Source: Clostridium sp. BNL1100
GTDB taxonomy: Bacteria > Bacillota > Clostridia > Acetivibrionales > DSM-1351
Assembly: GCF_000244875.1 (NCBI RefSeq)
Contig: NC_016791.1
Location: 3,415,001-3,479,000, forward strand
DNA length: 64,000 bases
Direction: 5' to 3'
Below, piece after piece: positions 35,757-44,657 of the stretch. A program made the position numbers and the translations under genes. Below the pieces are notes generated by a model. The model had not been told where the DNA came from, made no database searches, and worked only from the letters and a program-made list of their open reading frames with translations. The first letter of the stretch is position 1. Each line of letters starts with the position of its first letter.

Positions 35757-36986
35757 TTAGTCGTTTGGCATTTTTAAATTTGCAAGCTTAGTTTTATCAA
35801 ATTTTTCTCCTGCCTGAGCATTTGTAACCTTGATTTCTCCACTTGCTATCTTTTCAGAGATAGTCTTGAGCTGACCCTTGATTTCATCCCACTTTGCTTT
35901 TCCGTCAGCAGTAATCTTTGACTCGATAACACTTAAATCAGTGATTCCTGTAGCACCGGAAGCAAGATTGTAGCTCATAACTTTTCCGTTAACCTTATCC
36001 ATAGCATTATCCTTAAAGTTCTTTGCTATTTCATATACAGGTACTTCTGTGTTCTTTAAAACACTTGTAAGTATATTTCCGGGTTGGTTTGCGTCCTTGT
36101 TTGCGTCAACTTCTATTGAAAGCTTTTTAACTTCTTTAGCTTTTGCGTCTACTCCATCACCTACAGCACCTGCAACTGCATATACTATGTTTGCACCATC
36201 GGAATAGTATGTGTTAGCTTTTGTTGCACCTGCTGCTGAATCACTGAAACCTGCATTATAATCACTGTAGAAGGTATAATTTACGCCAAGTTCTTTAGCT
36301 ACGTAGTTGATACCTTCTGCAAAACCATATCCGAATACTGTGATACCGTTTGATTTTGATCCTCCGAGGAAGCCGACTTTTCTTCCTGCATCACCTGAAG
36401 TAAATGAATAATCTGCGCTATTAAACAGCTTTGAAGCATTTTCGTTTACTAATGTAGCTAATGCACCTGCCATAAAGGATGCTTCGTGAACATCAAAGAG
36501 AACTGAAACAACGTTTTTATGTTTTACGCTTCCGTCATCATTTACGTTTGGATTGTCGTTGAATATTACAAATGTAGTGTCCGGATATTGTTCGGCAATT
36601 GGCTTGCTTCCTCCAACTCCCTTTATTAAAGCGTCAAAGTTGTATTCAAGGCTGAAAATCAGCTTGTAGCCAGCACCTGCTAATTGTGTCAAGCTGCCTG
36701 GTATATCAGTAGTTTCAACAACCTTATAATTTATTCCCAAATCATTTTTTGCTTTTTCAAGACCTGCAATTGCCGACTGGTTATATCCCTTGTCGTTAGG
36801 GCCTGCAGCAGAAGTAATCAGCGCTATTCCAGGGCCTAAATCGACAGTACCGGAACTTGAATTTGAAGCATTTGTACTACTGGCAGAGGAATCACCAGTT
36901 TTGGAATCAGAACAGCCTGTAAAAACCATTGATACCAGCATAATCAGTGCGAGCAGAAAAGACAGTTTTTTTGTAATTTTTTTCAT
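35757..36986 (-). CDS. BMP/PnrA-family nucleoside-binding lipoprotein
   Basis: This 409-residue substrate-binding lipoprotein has a lipobox around FTGCSD (Cys25) and a Ser/Asn-rich tether. The BMP/PnrA fold shows as PGIALITSAAGPNDKGYNQSA, DTTFVIFNDNP, GRKVGFLGGSKSNGITVFGYG and IVYAVAGAVGDGV. Family members bind purine or other nucleosides. First gene of the ten-gene catabolic operon; strong GGAGGAGAGG ribosome site. The family's usual base-stacking aromatic residues cannot be verified without a structure. Confidence 0.93.
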   Translation of the reverse strand: MKKITKKLSFLLALIMLVSMVFTGCSDSKTGDSSASSTNASNSSSGTVDLGPGIALITSAAGPNDKGYNQSAIAGLEKAKNDLGINYKVVETTDIPGSLTQLAGAGYKLIFSLEYNFDALIKGVGGSKPIAEQYPDTTFVIFNDNPNVNDDGSVKHKNVVSVLFDVHEASFMAGALATLVNENASKLFNSADYSFTSGDAGRKVGFLGGSKSNGITVFGYGFAEGINYVAKELGVNYTFYSDYNAGFSDSAAGATKANTYYSDGANIVYAVAGAVGDGVDAKAKEVKKLSIEVDANKDANQPGNILTSVLKNTEVPVYEIAKNFKDNAMDKVNGKVMSYNLASGATGITDLSVIESKITADGKAKWDEIKGQLKTISEKIASGEIKVTNAQAGEKFDKTKLANLKMPND

Positions 36987-37044
36987 GTTGACCTCTCCTC
37001 CGATAATATAGTGTTATAGATTTGATATATTAGAATTTCAGAAG

Positions 37045-37063
37045 CCTAAGTCGCGATCTTAGG
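37045..37063. promoter_or_regulatory. Dyad upstream of the nucleoside operon, candidate operator
   Basis: CCTAAG-TCGCGAT-CTTAGG is a perfect 6-bp inverted repeat with a palindromic TCGCGA centre. It lies 60 bases upstream of the BMP lipoprotein start and between it and the GntR gene. It could be the GntR operator or a leader hairpin. A T-run on the plus side also resembles a terminator, but no plus-strand gene precedes it. Confidence 0.4.
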
Positions 37064-37180
37064 TCCTCTTTTTTATAAAAGCCATGGCGTAATTGATTTT
37101 TGAGTGCAGAAAACTAAGCCACAGCATATTATCCTACTTGGCATTTTTACTTCTTTTTCACTAATTCGAAAATTTAAGAA

Positions 37181-37909
37181 TTATTCATGTATCTGGTTAA
37201 TATAAAATTTGAACTTGTCCGACCTGTAGAAGCTTTTAAAAGATTCTATAGGTATCTCTCTCCCATTTACCATTCCATACGTTATAGCCTTAAACAAAAG
37301 TACAGGATCTCCCTCTTTTACCTGAAGCTCTCTGGCTACCTCATCAACCGCCAATACTGCCTCAATGGTTCTTGTTGCTTTTGTAATTTTAGTACCGTAT
37401 TTTGTTTCAAGTACTTTGTAAATGGAATCAACTCCGAAATCATAGGTGTCTATTAAGGGAAATAACTTGCATGGTAAATACGCAGTTGTCAAGTTAACAG
37501 GTTCATTGTTTGCATAATATACACGCTTAATTTTATATACCTTGTCCCCCTGACTAAGCTGTAATTTCTTGAGCATAACTTTGTCAGCCTCAATAACCTC
37601 CGACTTGAGAAGTCTCTTAGAAGGGGTCATCCCCAATTTTAAGATATCTTGAGTACAACTGGTTATTGAAATCAAATCCTGATCCAGAGTATCTTTTTTA
37701 ACAAAAGTTCCCTTACCCTGAATACGATACAGATATCCCTCGTTCACAAGATCATCTATTGCCTTTTTAACAGTTATCCTGCTCAGTCCAAAGATACCCA
37801 TCAGTTCTCTTTCACTTGGTATAAGGCCATCGGGGCCGATTTCCTCATTATTAATCATTTCTACTATTTTTTGTTTCACCAAATAGTATTTAGGTACCAT
37901 TCCGCTCAC
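37181..37909 (-). CDS. GntR/HutC-family regulator with UTRA domain
   Basis: This 242-residue protein has an N-terminal winged helix (residues ~8-70: IPSERELMGIFGLSRITVKKAIDDL, then GYLYRIQGKGTFV). The C-terminal UTRA ligand-binding domain (~95-235) includes VYKIKRVYYANNEPV. The start is GTG 37909, 6 bases after AGGGGG. It precedes the BMP operon on the same strand by 195 bases and is the obvious regulator. HutC-type repressors respond to the pathway substrate or an intermediate (family knowledge). Confidence 0.92.
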   Translation of the reverse strand: MSGMVPKYYLVKQKIVEMINNEEIGPDGLIPSERELMGIFGLSRITVKKAIDDLVNEGYLYRIQGKGTFVKKDTLDQDLISITSCTQDILKLGMTPSKRLLKSEVIEADKVMLKKLQLSQGDKVYKIKRVYYANNEPVNLTTAYLPCKLFPLIDTYDFGVDSIYKVLETKYGTKITKATRTIEAVLAVDEVARELQVKEGDPVLLFKAITYGMVNGREIPIESFKSFYRSDKFKFYINQIHE

Positions 37910-38267
37910 GATTATCCCCCTTGAATGTCCTTGTTATTATAATATTATATTGTTATGTTGATATGTCCACTTACATAATATATTATATATAGCCAAAAGT
38001 CAACATGATTCGACATTAATTTTATGTACATTTTCACTATTGACCGTACTAATAATACTACCGAATATATTATCTGTTTTTTATACTGTTTCTATCACTT
38101 TTCAATGCAATTGCAGTATGTAGAAAATTTGTATTGGATTACCTTTTCGGTTGGCTAAAACTTTTAAATCGAGCTTCTTACACAGGATTTAGAATATTAA
38201 CATATCTATTTTTTTACAATATCGCTTATATTTCATCAATAATCTTCTTATTAATCCAATATATTAC
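37910..38267. other. AT-rich intergenic region, no gene seen
   Basis: These 360 bases hold the divergent promoter area of the gntR and LysM genes. They are very AT-rich with several TATAAT-like strings. I see no coding frame, repeat array or known RNA motif. Confidence 0.4.
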
Positions 38268-38297
38268 TTGAAAAACCAGTTGATATGTTGGTATAAT
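38268..38297 (+). promoter_or_regulatory. Promoter of the LysM protein gene
   Basis: TTGAAA, an 18-base spacer and TATAAT lie about 150 bases upstream of the start codon. Confidence 0.55.
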
Positions 38298-38451
38298 TAT
38301 CCTATTGCTTGGTGAAAATCGGTAATTTATTAATCTACAATACTTCTATTATAATTCAAATGAAAAAATTCAAACTAACTGAGAGGAGGATAATTTATTA
38401 AAGGGGAGATTATTGAACACCAATGCAAAATTTAAATCAGAGGTTAAATTT

Positions 38452-39411
38452 ATGAGGATTACAAAAAGCATTTCTTTAGCATTGTTGTCATTTGCCTTAT
38501 TACTATGCACAACAATCCCGTCAGCAGCTTCAGGAGTTCCTACAGACAAATATACCTATACATTGTCCGGTCAAGTCGGAACACAGTCAGAAACAATTGA
38601 ATTTGAAAACACCGACGGAGCACAAACGTATAATGTTATTCTAGTTCAAGCCAACGCTGAAATTAAGTTTACACCTAAAGAAAAAATGTCTGCAGCAGTA
38701 AGAGCATATGATCCTGATGGTTACTATTCAGGAAATTTAATGTGGACAATAGATGGCTCTGAGGAAGCTGTAACTGAAATCGAGGCAAATAAAACAGCTA
38801 CTGCTACTCTTGTTAAAAATTTTTGGGGGCTAAAAAACCCTTACTACGTATTCAGTTTTGGTGACGGTAATGATACTACTAAAATTGTTTATAAGATTTC
38901 TGACAGCGCAGCTACTCCTACACCATCACCAGAACCTGCACCAAAACCAACACCAACACCGAAGCCTACTCCTTCTCCATCTACACCAACAACACCGAAG
39001 CCTGCTCCTTCTACATCTACAGTAACACCAAAGCCTGCTCCTACTACTGTAAATGCTACATACAAGGTGCAACAGGGAGATTCATTGGCAACCATCGCAT
39101 TAAACAATTATGGAAGCTATAAATATCATACAAAAATATACAATGCAAACAAAGCACTTATAAAGAAAAACAACAACCGTTTAGTTGTTGGTATGACGCT
39201 CGTTTTACCAAAAGATGGATTATTGCCTGCACTCAAAGTCGGAAGCGGAGATAAAGTTTATACCGTAAAAGCAGGAGATACACTCAGTAAGATTTCAGCT
39301 AAGTTTTACGGTGACTCAAGCAAATATAAGAAGATATACGAGGCAAACAAAGCTAGAATTAAAAATCCAAACATGATTTATGAAGGACAGAAAATCGTAA
39401 TAACTAAATAA
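38452..39411 (+). CDS. Secreted protein with two C-terminal LysM domains
   Basis: This 319-residue exported protein has a signal peptide (MRITKSISLALLSFALLL start, cleavage after PSAASG). An N-terminal beta domain of ~110 residues, which I do not recognise, follows. Next is a Pro/Thr/Ser linker (~residues 160-205, PTPTPKPTPSPS type). Two LysM peptidoglycan-binding domains close it: YKVQQGDSLATIALNNYG and YTVKAGDTLSKISAKFYGDS. It likely anchors non-covalently to the cell wall. I chose ATG 38452 (GAGG 8 bases upstream) because it starts at the signal peptide; a TTG at 38413 with GGGGAG is also possible. It is monocistronic. Confidence 0.85.
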   Translation: MRITKSISLALLSFALLLCTTIPSAASGVPTDKYTYTLSGQVGTQSETIEFENTDGAQTYNVILVQANAEIKFTPKEKMSAAVRAYDPDGYYSGNLMWTIDGSEEAVTEIEANKTATATLVKNFWGLKNPYYVFSFGDGNDTTKIVYKISDSAATPTPSPEPAPKPTPTPKPTPSPSTPTTPKPAPSTSTVTPKPAPTTVNATYKVQQGDSLATIALNNYGSYKYHTKIYNANKALIKKNNNRLVVGMTLVLPKDGLLPALKVGSGDKVYTVKAGDTLSKISAKFYGDSSKYKKIYEANKARIKNPNMIYEGQKIVITK

Positions 39412-39435
39412 GTTATGTCTTTTAAATCATAACAG

Positions 39436-39518
39436 AAAAAAGATCCTATAATTAAGACCGTTAAAAAGGGCGCAAAGCCCGGAATTTAACTGGCTCTCAG
39501 TTTATAGGGTCTTTTTTT
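39436..39518. terminator. Bidirectional terminator (LysM gene / second BMP operon)
   Basis: A long hairpin with outer stem AAAAAGATCCTATAA / TTATAGGGTCTTTTTTT encloses a smaller GGC/GCC hairpin. It is located between two convergent genes. Confidence 0.82.
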
Positions 39519-39561
39519 GTTAAATCATGACACACGTAAAACAGGCAATGTTGTCAGCTTA

Positions 39562-40497
39562 TCACCTGGTTCCTTTTTCATAAGGCATTCCGTCCGCTTT
39601 CGGCATTACCGAGCGTCCCACAAACAAAACAAGTACAATAATGGTTGTAATATAGGGTAGCATGGATAAGATCTGGGACGGTATCCGGACCTTGTCTCCG
39701 CCCAGTAGTACCACAAGTGCCTGTGATAGTCCGAAGACCAGACATGCACCATATGCTCCTTGCGGTGTCCATTTTCCGAATATTACCGCTGCAAGTGCAA
39801 TAAAGCCCTGACCGGATATGGCTATAGCGGAGTAAAGTGACACCACGGCAAGTGTCATAGCCGCACCTCCGAATCCGGAAAATACACCTGAAAGGATAAC
39901 GCATAAGTATCTTATTGTTGAAACGCTTATGCCCAGCGAATCTGCAGCAGCGGGATGCTCACCTACAGACTGTATCCTGAGTCCCCACTTTGTCCTGTAC
40001 AATACGAACCAGATCGTCAGCATAAGTATAAATGCTATTATTACAGTTGTATCCATGTTGAGTAGTGAAAGTACCGGATGTTCCTTTGAATTTATTTTAC
40101 CAAATATTTTTGGTATCTTTTCAGTTACGGGCTTAGTCATGGTTGCTCCTTGGAAGAAAAGCCTTGAAAGAAACAGTGAAAGACCCAGTCCGAGAAAGTT
40201 CATGGCAATACCTGATACCGTCTGATTTGCTTTAAACGATACGGCCGCAACAGCATGCAACAGGGCAAGCATGCCCCCTGCTAAACCGGCTGATAAAAAT
40301 CCGAGCCAGGGATTAGATGTATAATAACCGACAGTAGCACCTGTAAATGCACCTATGGTCATCATTCCCTCTATGCCAAGATTAATAACACCTGCACGTT
40401 CGGAGATAACTCCGCCCATGGCGCCGAAGACCAGCGGTGTTGAATACATCAGGGTTATACTTATTGCCAGCAATATGCTATTTAACACTATCAACAC
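39562..40497 (-). CDS. Second BMP-system ABC permease (subunit 2)
   Basis: This ~311-residue BPD_transp_2 permease has GVISERAGVINLGIEGMMTIGA, then SVSTIRYLCVILSGVFSGFGG and GQGFIALAAVIFGKWTP. It overlaps the upstream permease gene by 20 bases if read from GTG 40497; GTG 40488, three codons later, has better spacing to AGAGG. It is the last gene of a four-gene importer operon. Confidence 0.9.
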   Translation of the reverse strand: MLIVLNSILLAISITLMYSTPLVFGAMGGVISERAGVINLGIEGMMTIGAFTGATVGYYTSNPWLGFLSAGLAGGMLALLHAVAAVSFKANQTVSGIAMNFLGLGLSLFLSRLFFQGATMTKPVTEKIPKIFGKINSKEHPVLSLLNMDTTVIIAFILMLTIWFVLYRTKWGLRIQSVGEHPAAADSLGISVSTIRYLCVILSGVFSGFGGAAMTLAVVSLYSAIAISGQGFIALAAVIFGKWTPQGAYGACLVFGLSQALVVLLGGDKVRIPSQILSMLPYITTIIVLVLFVGRSVMPKADGMPYEKGTR

Positions 40498-41605
40498 CTC
40501 TCTTCCTGAGTCTGTCCGATATCAGCGGAAATATCGTCGCCAATGCCACAAAGAATACAATTGTACCTATCATTATATTGATTATTTCTGACGGAGCCCC
40601 AATATCTGATTGTATTGAGCCACCTCCGTAAAGTAAACCGCTGAAAAACAATCCTGCAAAAATACATCCTACAGGCGAGCTTCCTGCGATGAGTGCTACA
40701 GAGAGACCATTCATGCCATTTCCTTCAAATGCGGAAAGTGTAGAAATTCTGTGAGGGTCACAGCCTGTAATCTGCATAGCACCTGCAAGACCTGATATAG
40801 CTCCGGCTATAACCATGGACAGAATTATTTTCGAAGTTACATTCATGCCGGAGAATTCTGCTGCATCTCTGTTGAAGCCTACTGCACGGAGTTCAAAGCC
40901 TTTTGTGGTCCTGTAAAGAAAAAATGTAACCAGTATTACGACTATTATCGCTACCAAGATGCCGTAATTCAGATTGGTTCTTAGTAATATCTCCTGTAGG
41001 ATTGGGTGTTCCTTCAGCCATGCAATGCCCTGTTTGGAGGTTTTCCACTGTTGTAGCACCATCGTATACGTCTGAGCATGTACTTCGTACGTGGCCTCAG
41101 CATTGGGTTTTTTCAGTCCGGGTAGCGTAATTATGAAATTATTCATGTAAAGTGCAATCCAGTTAAGCATAATGCCTGTTATTACTTCATGAATACCGAA
41201 GCGACCCTTAAGAAGTCCTACCAATCCTCCATATATAGCTCCTATCATAATAGCTGCTATAATAACGACCAATATCTGGAGGGGACCCGGAAGATTCAGC
41301 CTATACCCCAGTACTGCTGCAGTCATAGCACCCATAATGTACTGTCCCTCAGTTCCAATGTTGAACAGACCTGTTTTGAATGCAAAAGAGACACTTACGG
41401 CAGTGAGGATTATAGGTGTAGCTTTAATTATGGTATTTGAAATATATTTCGGTTTTGAAAATATGCCTCTGAACAGGGAAGCGAACGCATCTATCGGATT
41501 GTATCCTGCAATTGCAAGAACTATAGCACCCACAACGAATCCCAATATAATAGAAAGAAAAATTCCGGTCAAGGGCTTTTTAATAATCCTACTTATATGC
41601 TCCAT
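40478..41605 (-). CDS. Second BMP-system ABC permease (subunit 1)
   Basis: This 375-residue permease has TGLFNIGTEGQYIMGAMTAA and MVIAGAISGLAGAMQI; helices span the length. A GGGGGT ribosome site lies inside the end of the ATPase gene (17-base overlap), so the two are co-translated. Confidence 0.9.
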   Translation of the reverse strand: MEHISRIIKKPLTGIFLSIILGFVVGAIVLAIAGYNPIDAFASLFRGIFSKPKYISNTIIKATPIILTAVSVSFAFKTGLFNIGTEGQYIMGAMTAAVLGYRLNLPGPLQILVVIIAAIMIGAIYGGLVGLLKGRFGIHEVITGIMLNWIALYMNNFIITLPGLKKPNAEATYEVHAQTYTMVLQQWKTSKQGIAWLKEHPILQEILLRTNLNYGILVAIIVVILVTFFLYRTTKGFELRAVGFNRDAAEFSGMNVTSKIILSMVIAGAISGLAGAMQITGCDPHRISTLSAFEGNGMNGLSVALIAGSSPVGCIFAGLFFSGLLYGGGSIQSDIGAPSEIINIMIGTIVFFVALATIFPLISDRLRKRGVDSVK

Positions 41606-43145
41606 TTTTTTTACCCCCTCCTGCCATAATTAGTCCGATGGTATTCTCGTCCGCCTCTCCCTGACTGAAAGTGGCTACGATTCTTCCGTCGTAAAGGACA
41701 GCGATTGTATCCGAAACATCCATGATTTCATCAAGCTCAAAAGATATCAGTAAAACAGCCTTACCCTCATCGCGCTGACTTACCAGTGATTTGTGCACAT
41801 ACTCGATTGCTCCTACATCCAGGCCTCTGGTAGGCTGTACCGCAACAAGGAGCTCAGGATCGTTGGTTACTTCCCTGGCAATAATGACCTTTTGCTGGTT
41901 TCCTCCTGAAAGAGCTCTCACTTTGGTGTCTTCACAGTTCGAAGGTCGTACGTCGAAACGTTCTATACAACCTTTTGCAAATGAATATATGGATTTGTAA
42001 TCCAGTATTCCGGAACGGGAAAAAGGCCTATTGCCATAGTTCTCCAGTACAAAGTTTTCTGCTACTGAAAAATCCAGCACTAAGCCTCTTTTGTGACGGT
42101 CTTCGTGAATGGTGCAAAGCTTATTATCCAATACATTCCTTGGAGTTGTGTTTTGTATTTCTTTACCGTGTATCTTTATCTTTCCGTTTTTAACTTTTGA
42201 GAGACAAGTAATAGCTTCCACCAATTCCTTCTGGCCATTACCGTCAATACCTGCAACTCCTACGATTTCACCCTTTCTTACTGAAAGAGAAAGGTTCTTC
42301 ACCTTTTCGATGCCTCTATTGTCAGCAACCGTTAGATTATCGATTTCAAATATAACCTCTTCCGGTTTTGCAGGCTTCTTCTGTATATGAAGATTCACAT
42401 CGTGTCCGACCATCATGGATGCAAGCTGCATTTCATCAACATCGCATACATTCACTGTGTCTATGTACACTCCTCGTCTGATTATCGTGCATACATCCGA
42501 GGATTCCTTTATCTCCTTCAATTTATGTGTAATAATTATTATTGTTTTGCCATCGGCTATAAGGTTATGCATGATAGTAATAAGATCTTGAATTTCCTGG
42601 GGAGTTAATACAGCAGTCGGTTCATCAAGTATCAGTATTTCGGCTCCCCTGTAAAGTGCTTTCAGAATTTCAACTCTCTGCTGCATTCCAACTGTAATAT
42701 CCTCAATTTTTGAGTCCGGGTCCACATACAACCCGTATTTTTTGCTGAGCTCTTGAATATCTTGCCGTACTTTTTTATTGTCAATGACTCCGGCTTTGTT
42801 TGTGACTTCTTTGCCAAGAATTATATTCTGTGACACAGTGAAGTTCTCAACCAGCATGAAGTGCTGGTGTACCATTCCTATGCCGTTTGCAATAGCCATA
42901 TTTGGATTTTTTATGTTCACTTTATTGCCCTTAAGGTAAATATCTCCGCTACTGGCCTGGTAAAATCCGTAAAGAATATTCATCAGGGTTGATTTACCTG
43001 CTCCGTTTTCCCCCAGCATTGCGTGAATAGTGCCTTTTTTAATATCAAGGCTGACCTTGTCCAGAGCACAAAAATTGCCGAAGTATTTTGTAATGTTACG
43101 CATTTGCACTGCAAACTGTTCACTAATGTCCATAGTTACCCCCAT
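41589..43145 (-). CDS. Second BMP-system ABC ATPase, two fused domains
   Basis: This 518-residue NupA/RbsA-type double ATPase has Walker A GENGAGKSTLMNILYG, signature VGMQQRVEILKAL and Walker B ILILDEPTAVLTPQE. Its second domain has GIDGNGQKELVEAI and LSGGNQQKVIIARE. It is about as long as the ATPase of the first system but clearly diverged, so this is not a recent tandem copy. ATG 43133, four codons in, has better spacing to GGGGT than ATG 43145; either is possible. Confidence 0.93.
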   Translation of the reverse strand: MGVTMDISEQFAVQMRNITKYFGNFCALDKVSLDIKKGTIHAMLGENGAGKSTLMNILYGFYQASSGDIYLKGNKVNIKNPNMAIANGIGMVHQHFMLVENFTVSQNIILGKEVTNKAGVIDNKKVRQDIQELSKKYGLYVDPDSKIEDITVGMQQRVEILKALYRGAEILILDEPTAVLTPQEIQDLITIMHNLIADGKTIIIITHKLKEIKESSDVCTIIRRGVYIDTVNVCDVDEMQLASMMVGHDVNLHIQKKPAKPEEVIFEIDNLTVADNRGIEKVKNLSLSVRKGEIVGVAGIDGNGQKELVEAITCLSKVKNGKIKIHGKEIQNTTPRNVLDNKLCTIHEDRHKRGLVLDFSVAENFVLENYGNRPFSRSGILDYKSIYSFAKGCIERFDVRPSNCEDTKVRALSGGNQQKVIIAREVTNDPELLVAVQPTRGLDVGAIEYVHKSLVSQRDEGKAVLLISFELDEIMDVSDTIAVLYDGRIVATFSQGEADENTIGLIMAGGGKKNGAYK

Positions 43146-43205
43146 CTTTTAGTTGGTAAATGCAACAGGTTGGGGGAAGTGCATCCCCCCTGATTTAAAT
43201 GAATT

Positions 43206-44294
43206 TTATTTGAGTGTACTTATGTAGTTGTCGAATGTAGCCTTATTGTATGGAACGTTGATTGATTCATCCATTATTTTTCCTTCAACTGCCTTGGCAT
43301 CTGTCAATACTTTCTGATCCACATTAGGATTTTTTTCGGGAATGCCAACACAGCCTTCCTTCATACCAAACACCTGTGTGGTTCCACCAAGTTCCTTGCC
43401 ATCCTTTACCTGTGTTGATACGAGATCCATCGCCTTACCCACAAGCTTCATAGCGGATATAAGAATATTTTTCGGAGCCAAGTCGCTCTGGTCCCTGTCA
43501 ACACCTATAGCAAACTTGTTGGCTTCCTTGGCTGCTTCAATAACCCCAATGCCTGCACCACCAGCCGCATGAAATACAATATCGCAGCCCTTGGTATACA
43601 TGGAAGAAGCTATTGCCTTAACAACCGCTTGATCTGTAAAGCTGTTGGCATACTGGACATTAACTGTAATATCCTTGCCGAGTTCCTTGGAAGCGTAAGC
43701 AACACCTGCTCTGTAACCAAATTCGAACTGGTCGATAACATCACCCTTAATACCTCCTACAAAACCAACCTTGTTTGTCTTTGTGGTTTTAGCAGCAATG
43801 TAGCCTACCACAAAGGATGGCTCCTGAGCCCTGAACACAACACCTATGACATTGGAAGGTGTCTCTTCCCCATAGGAGTTGTCAATGATTGCATAGGTCT
43901 TGTCAGGATATTGGGAAGCCGCAGTCTTTATTCCATCTGCCATGGCATAACCTATACCCCAGATGAGACTATTATTCTGGTCGGCCAGCTTGTCAAGATT
44001 CGTTCCATAATCGCTTTCCTGCTTTGATTCCAGATAGGAAATAGATGCATTTGTTTCTTTACTGAACTGCTGAAGACCTTCCCAGGCAGACTGGTTGAAG
44101 GATTGGTCGTTGATCCCGCCGACATCAGTTACCATACCTACTACAAAGGATGAAGCAGTCGCACTGCTTTTAGGGGTTGAATCACCTGTGGAAGTGCCGG
44201 CAGTGGAATTGCTTTTGTCTGTTGTACTGCCTCCGCAGGCAGCAAGTGATACTATCAATGCCAAGGTTAAAATACTTGATAATACTTTCTTCAT
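43206..44294 (-). CDS. Second BMP/PnrA-family binding lipoprotein
   Basis: This 362-residue lipoprotein has a lipobox SLAACGG (Cys20). BMP motifs are VGMVTDVGGINDQSFNQSAWEG, NSLIWGIGYAMADG, NKVGFVGGIKG and CDIVFHAAGGAGIGVIEA. The true start is ATG 44294, preceded by AGGAGG; an upstream start would add 18 residues ahead of the signal peptide. It would deliver a nucleoside to the permease pair. No catabolic genes accompany this system, so it may feed the enzymes of the first operon or general salvage (inference). Confidence 0.93.
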   Translation of the reverse strand: MKKVLSSILTLALIVSLAACGGSTTDKSNSTAGTSTGDSTPKSSATASSFVVGMVTDVGGINDQSFNQSAWEGLQQFSKETNASISYLESKQESDYGTNLDKLADQNNSLIWGIGYAMADGIKTAASQYPDKTYAIIDNSYGEETPSNVIGVVFRAQEPSFVVGYIAAKTTKTNKVGFVGGIKGDVIDQFEFGYRAGVAYASKELGKDITVNVQYANSFTDQAVVKAIASSMYTKGCDIVFHAAGGAGIGVIEAAKEANKFAIGVDRDQSDLAPKNILISAMKLVGKAMDLVSTQVKDGKELGGTTQVFGMKEGCVGIPEKNPNVDQKVLTDAKAVEGKIMDESINVPYNKATFDNYISTLK

Positions 44295-44352
44295 TTTTTC
44301 CCTCCTAAAAGAATTGTTGTATTTATATACAGCGAAAGTAATACTCATGAGC

Positions 44353-44433
44353 TCATTCCGCTACATACCACTGATAAGTCCCCATGTTCTGCTGATCCTC
44401 CGGTCCGAAACCGTTAGACAGAAGTTCTTCTAA
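44353..44433 (-). other. Coding-like remnant or short leader frame in the BMP-2 leader
   Basis: Within the 150-base leader, one minus-strand frame reads LEELLSNGFGPEDQQNMGTYQ and then WYVAE before a TGA. The composition is protein-like, but there is no start at the head of the frame. An internal ATG would give only MGTYQWYVAE, behind a GGAGG 11 bases away. It could be the tail of a deleted gene, a leader peptide or chance. Confidence 0.25.
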
Positions 44434-44452
44434 ATAAGAGTTTTATACCACT

Positions 44453-44481
44453 TTTATACCATATATTGTATCATATGTAAA
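44453..44481 (-). promoter_or_regulatory. Promoter of the second BMP operon
   Basis: The minus strand shows TTTACA, a 17-base spacer and TATAAA. The -10 is part of a direct repeat, GGTATAAAA, 2 bases apart. The leader to the start codon is about 150 bases. Confidence 0.55.
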
Positions 44482-44588
44482 CACATGTAATATATGGGCT
44501 CGATTTTATATTAAATTCACGCTAATATATGTTCAACAATTGAATTATTTAAGAATTTTATATACGAAGATGGCAAGACAGGACAAAT

Positions 44589-44627
44589 AAAAAAAATTAA
44601 GATGGTATGAACCATCTTAATTTTTTT
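44589..44627. terminator. Strong terminator ending the polyol operon
   Basis: A perfect stem (AAATTAAGATGGT / ACCATCTTAATTT) with a 4-base loop is flanked by A7 and T7 runs. It is about 30 bases beyond the minus-strand HAD gene end and works in both directions. Confidence 0.9.
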
Positions 44628-44657
44628 ATAGGGTATTCTTGTTAAATTATAATAAAC

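Noticed and set aside
36987-37180. Purine riboswitch in front of the first BMP operon
   Set aside because: The conserved purine-aptamer loops are absent; only a short dyad is found.
44095-44433. Plus-strand 112-residue frame at the BMP-2 gene start
   Set aside because: It is antisense to the lipoprotein signal region and leader, with no ribosome site.
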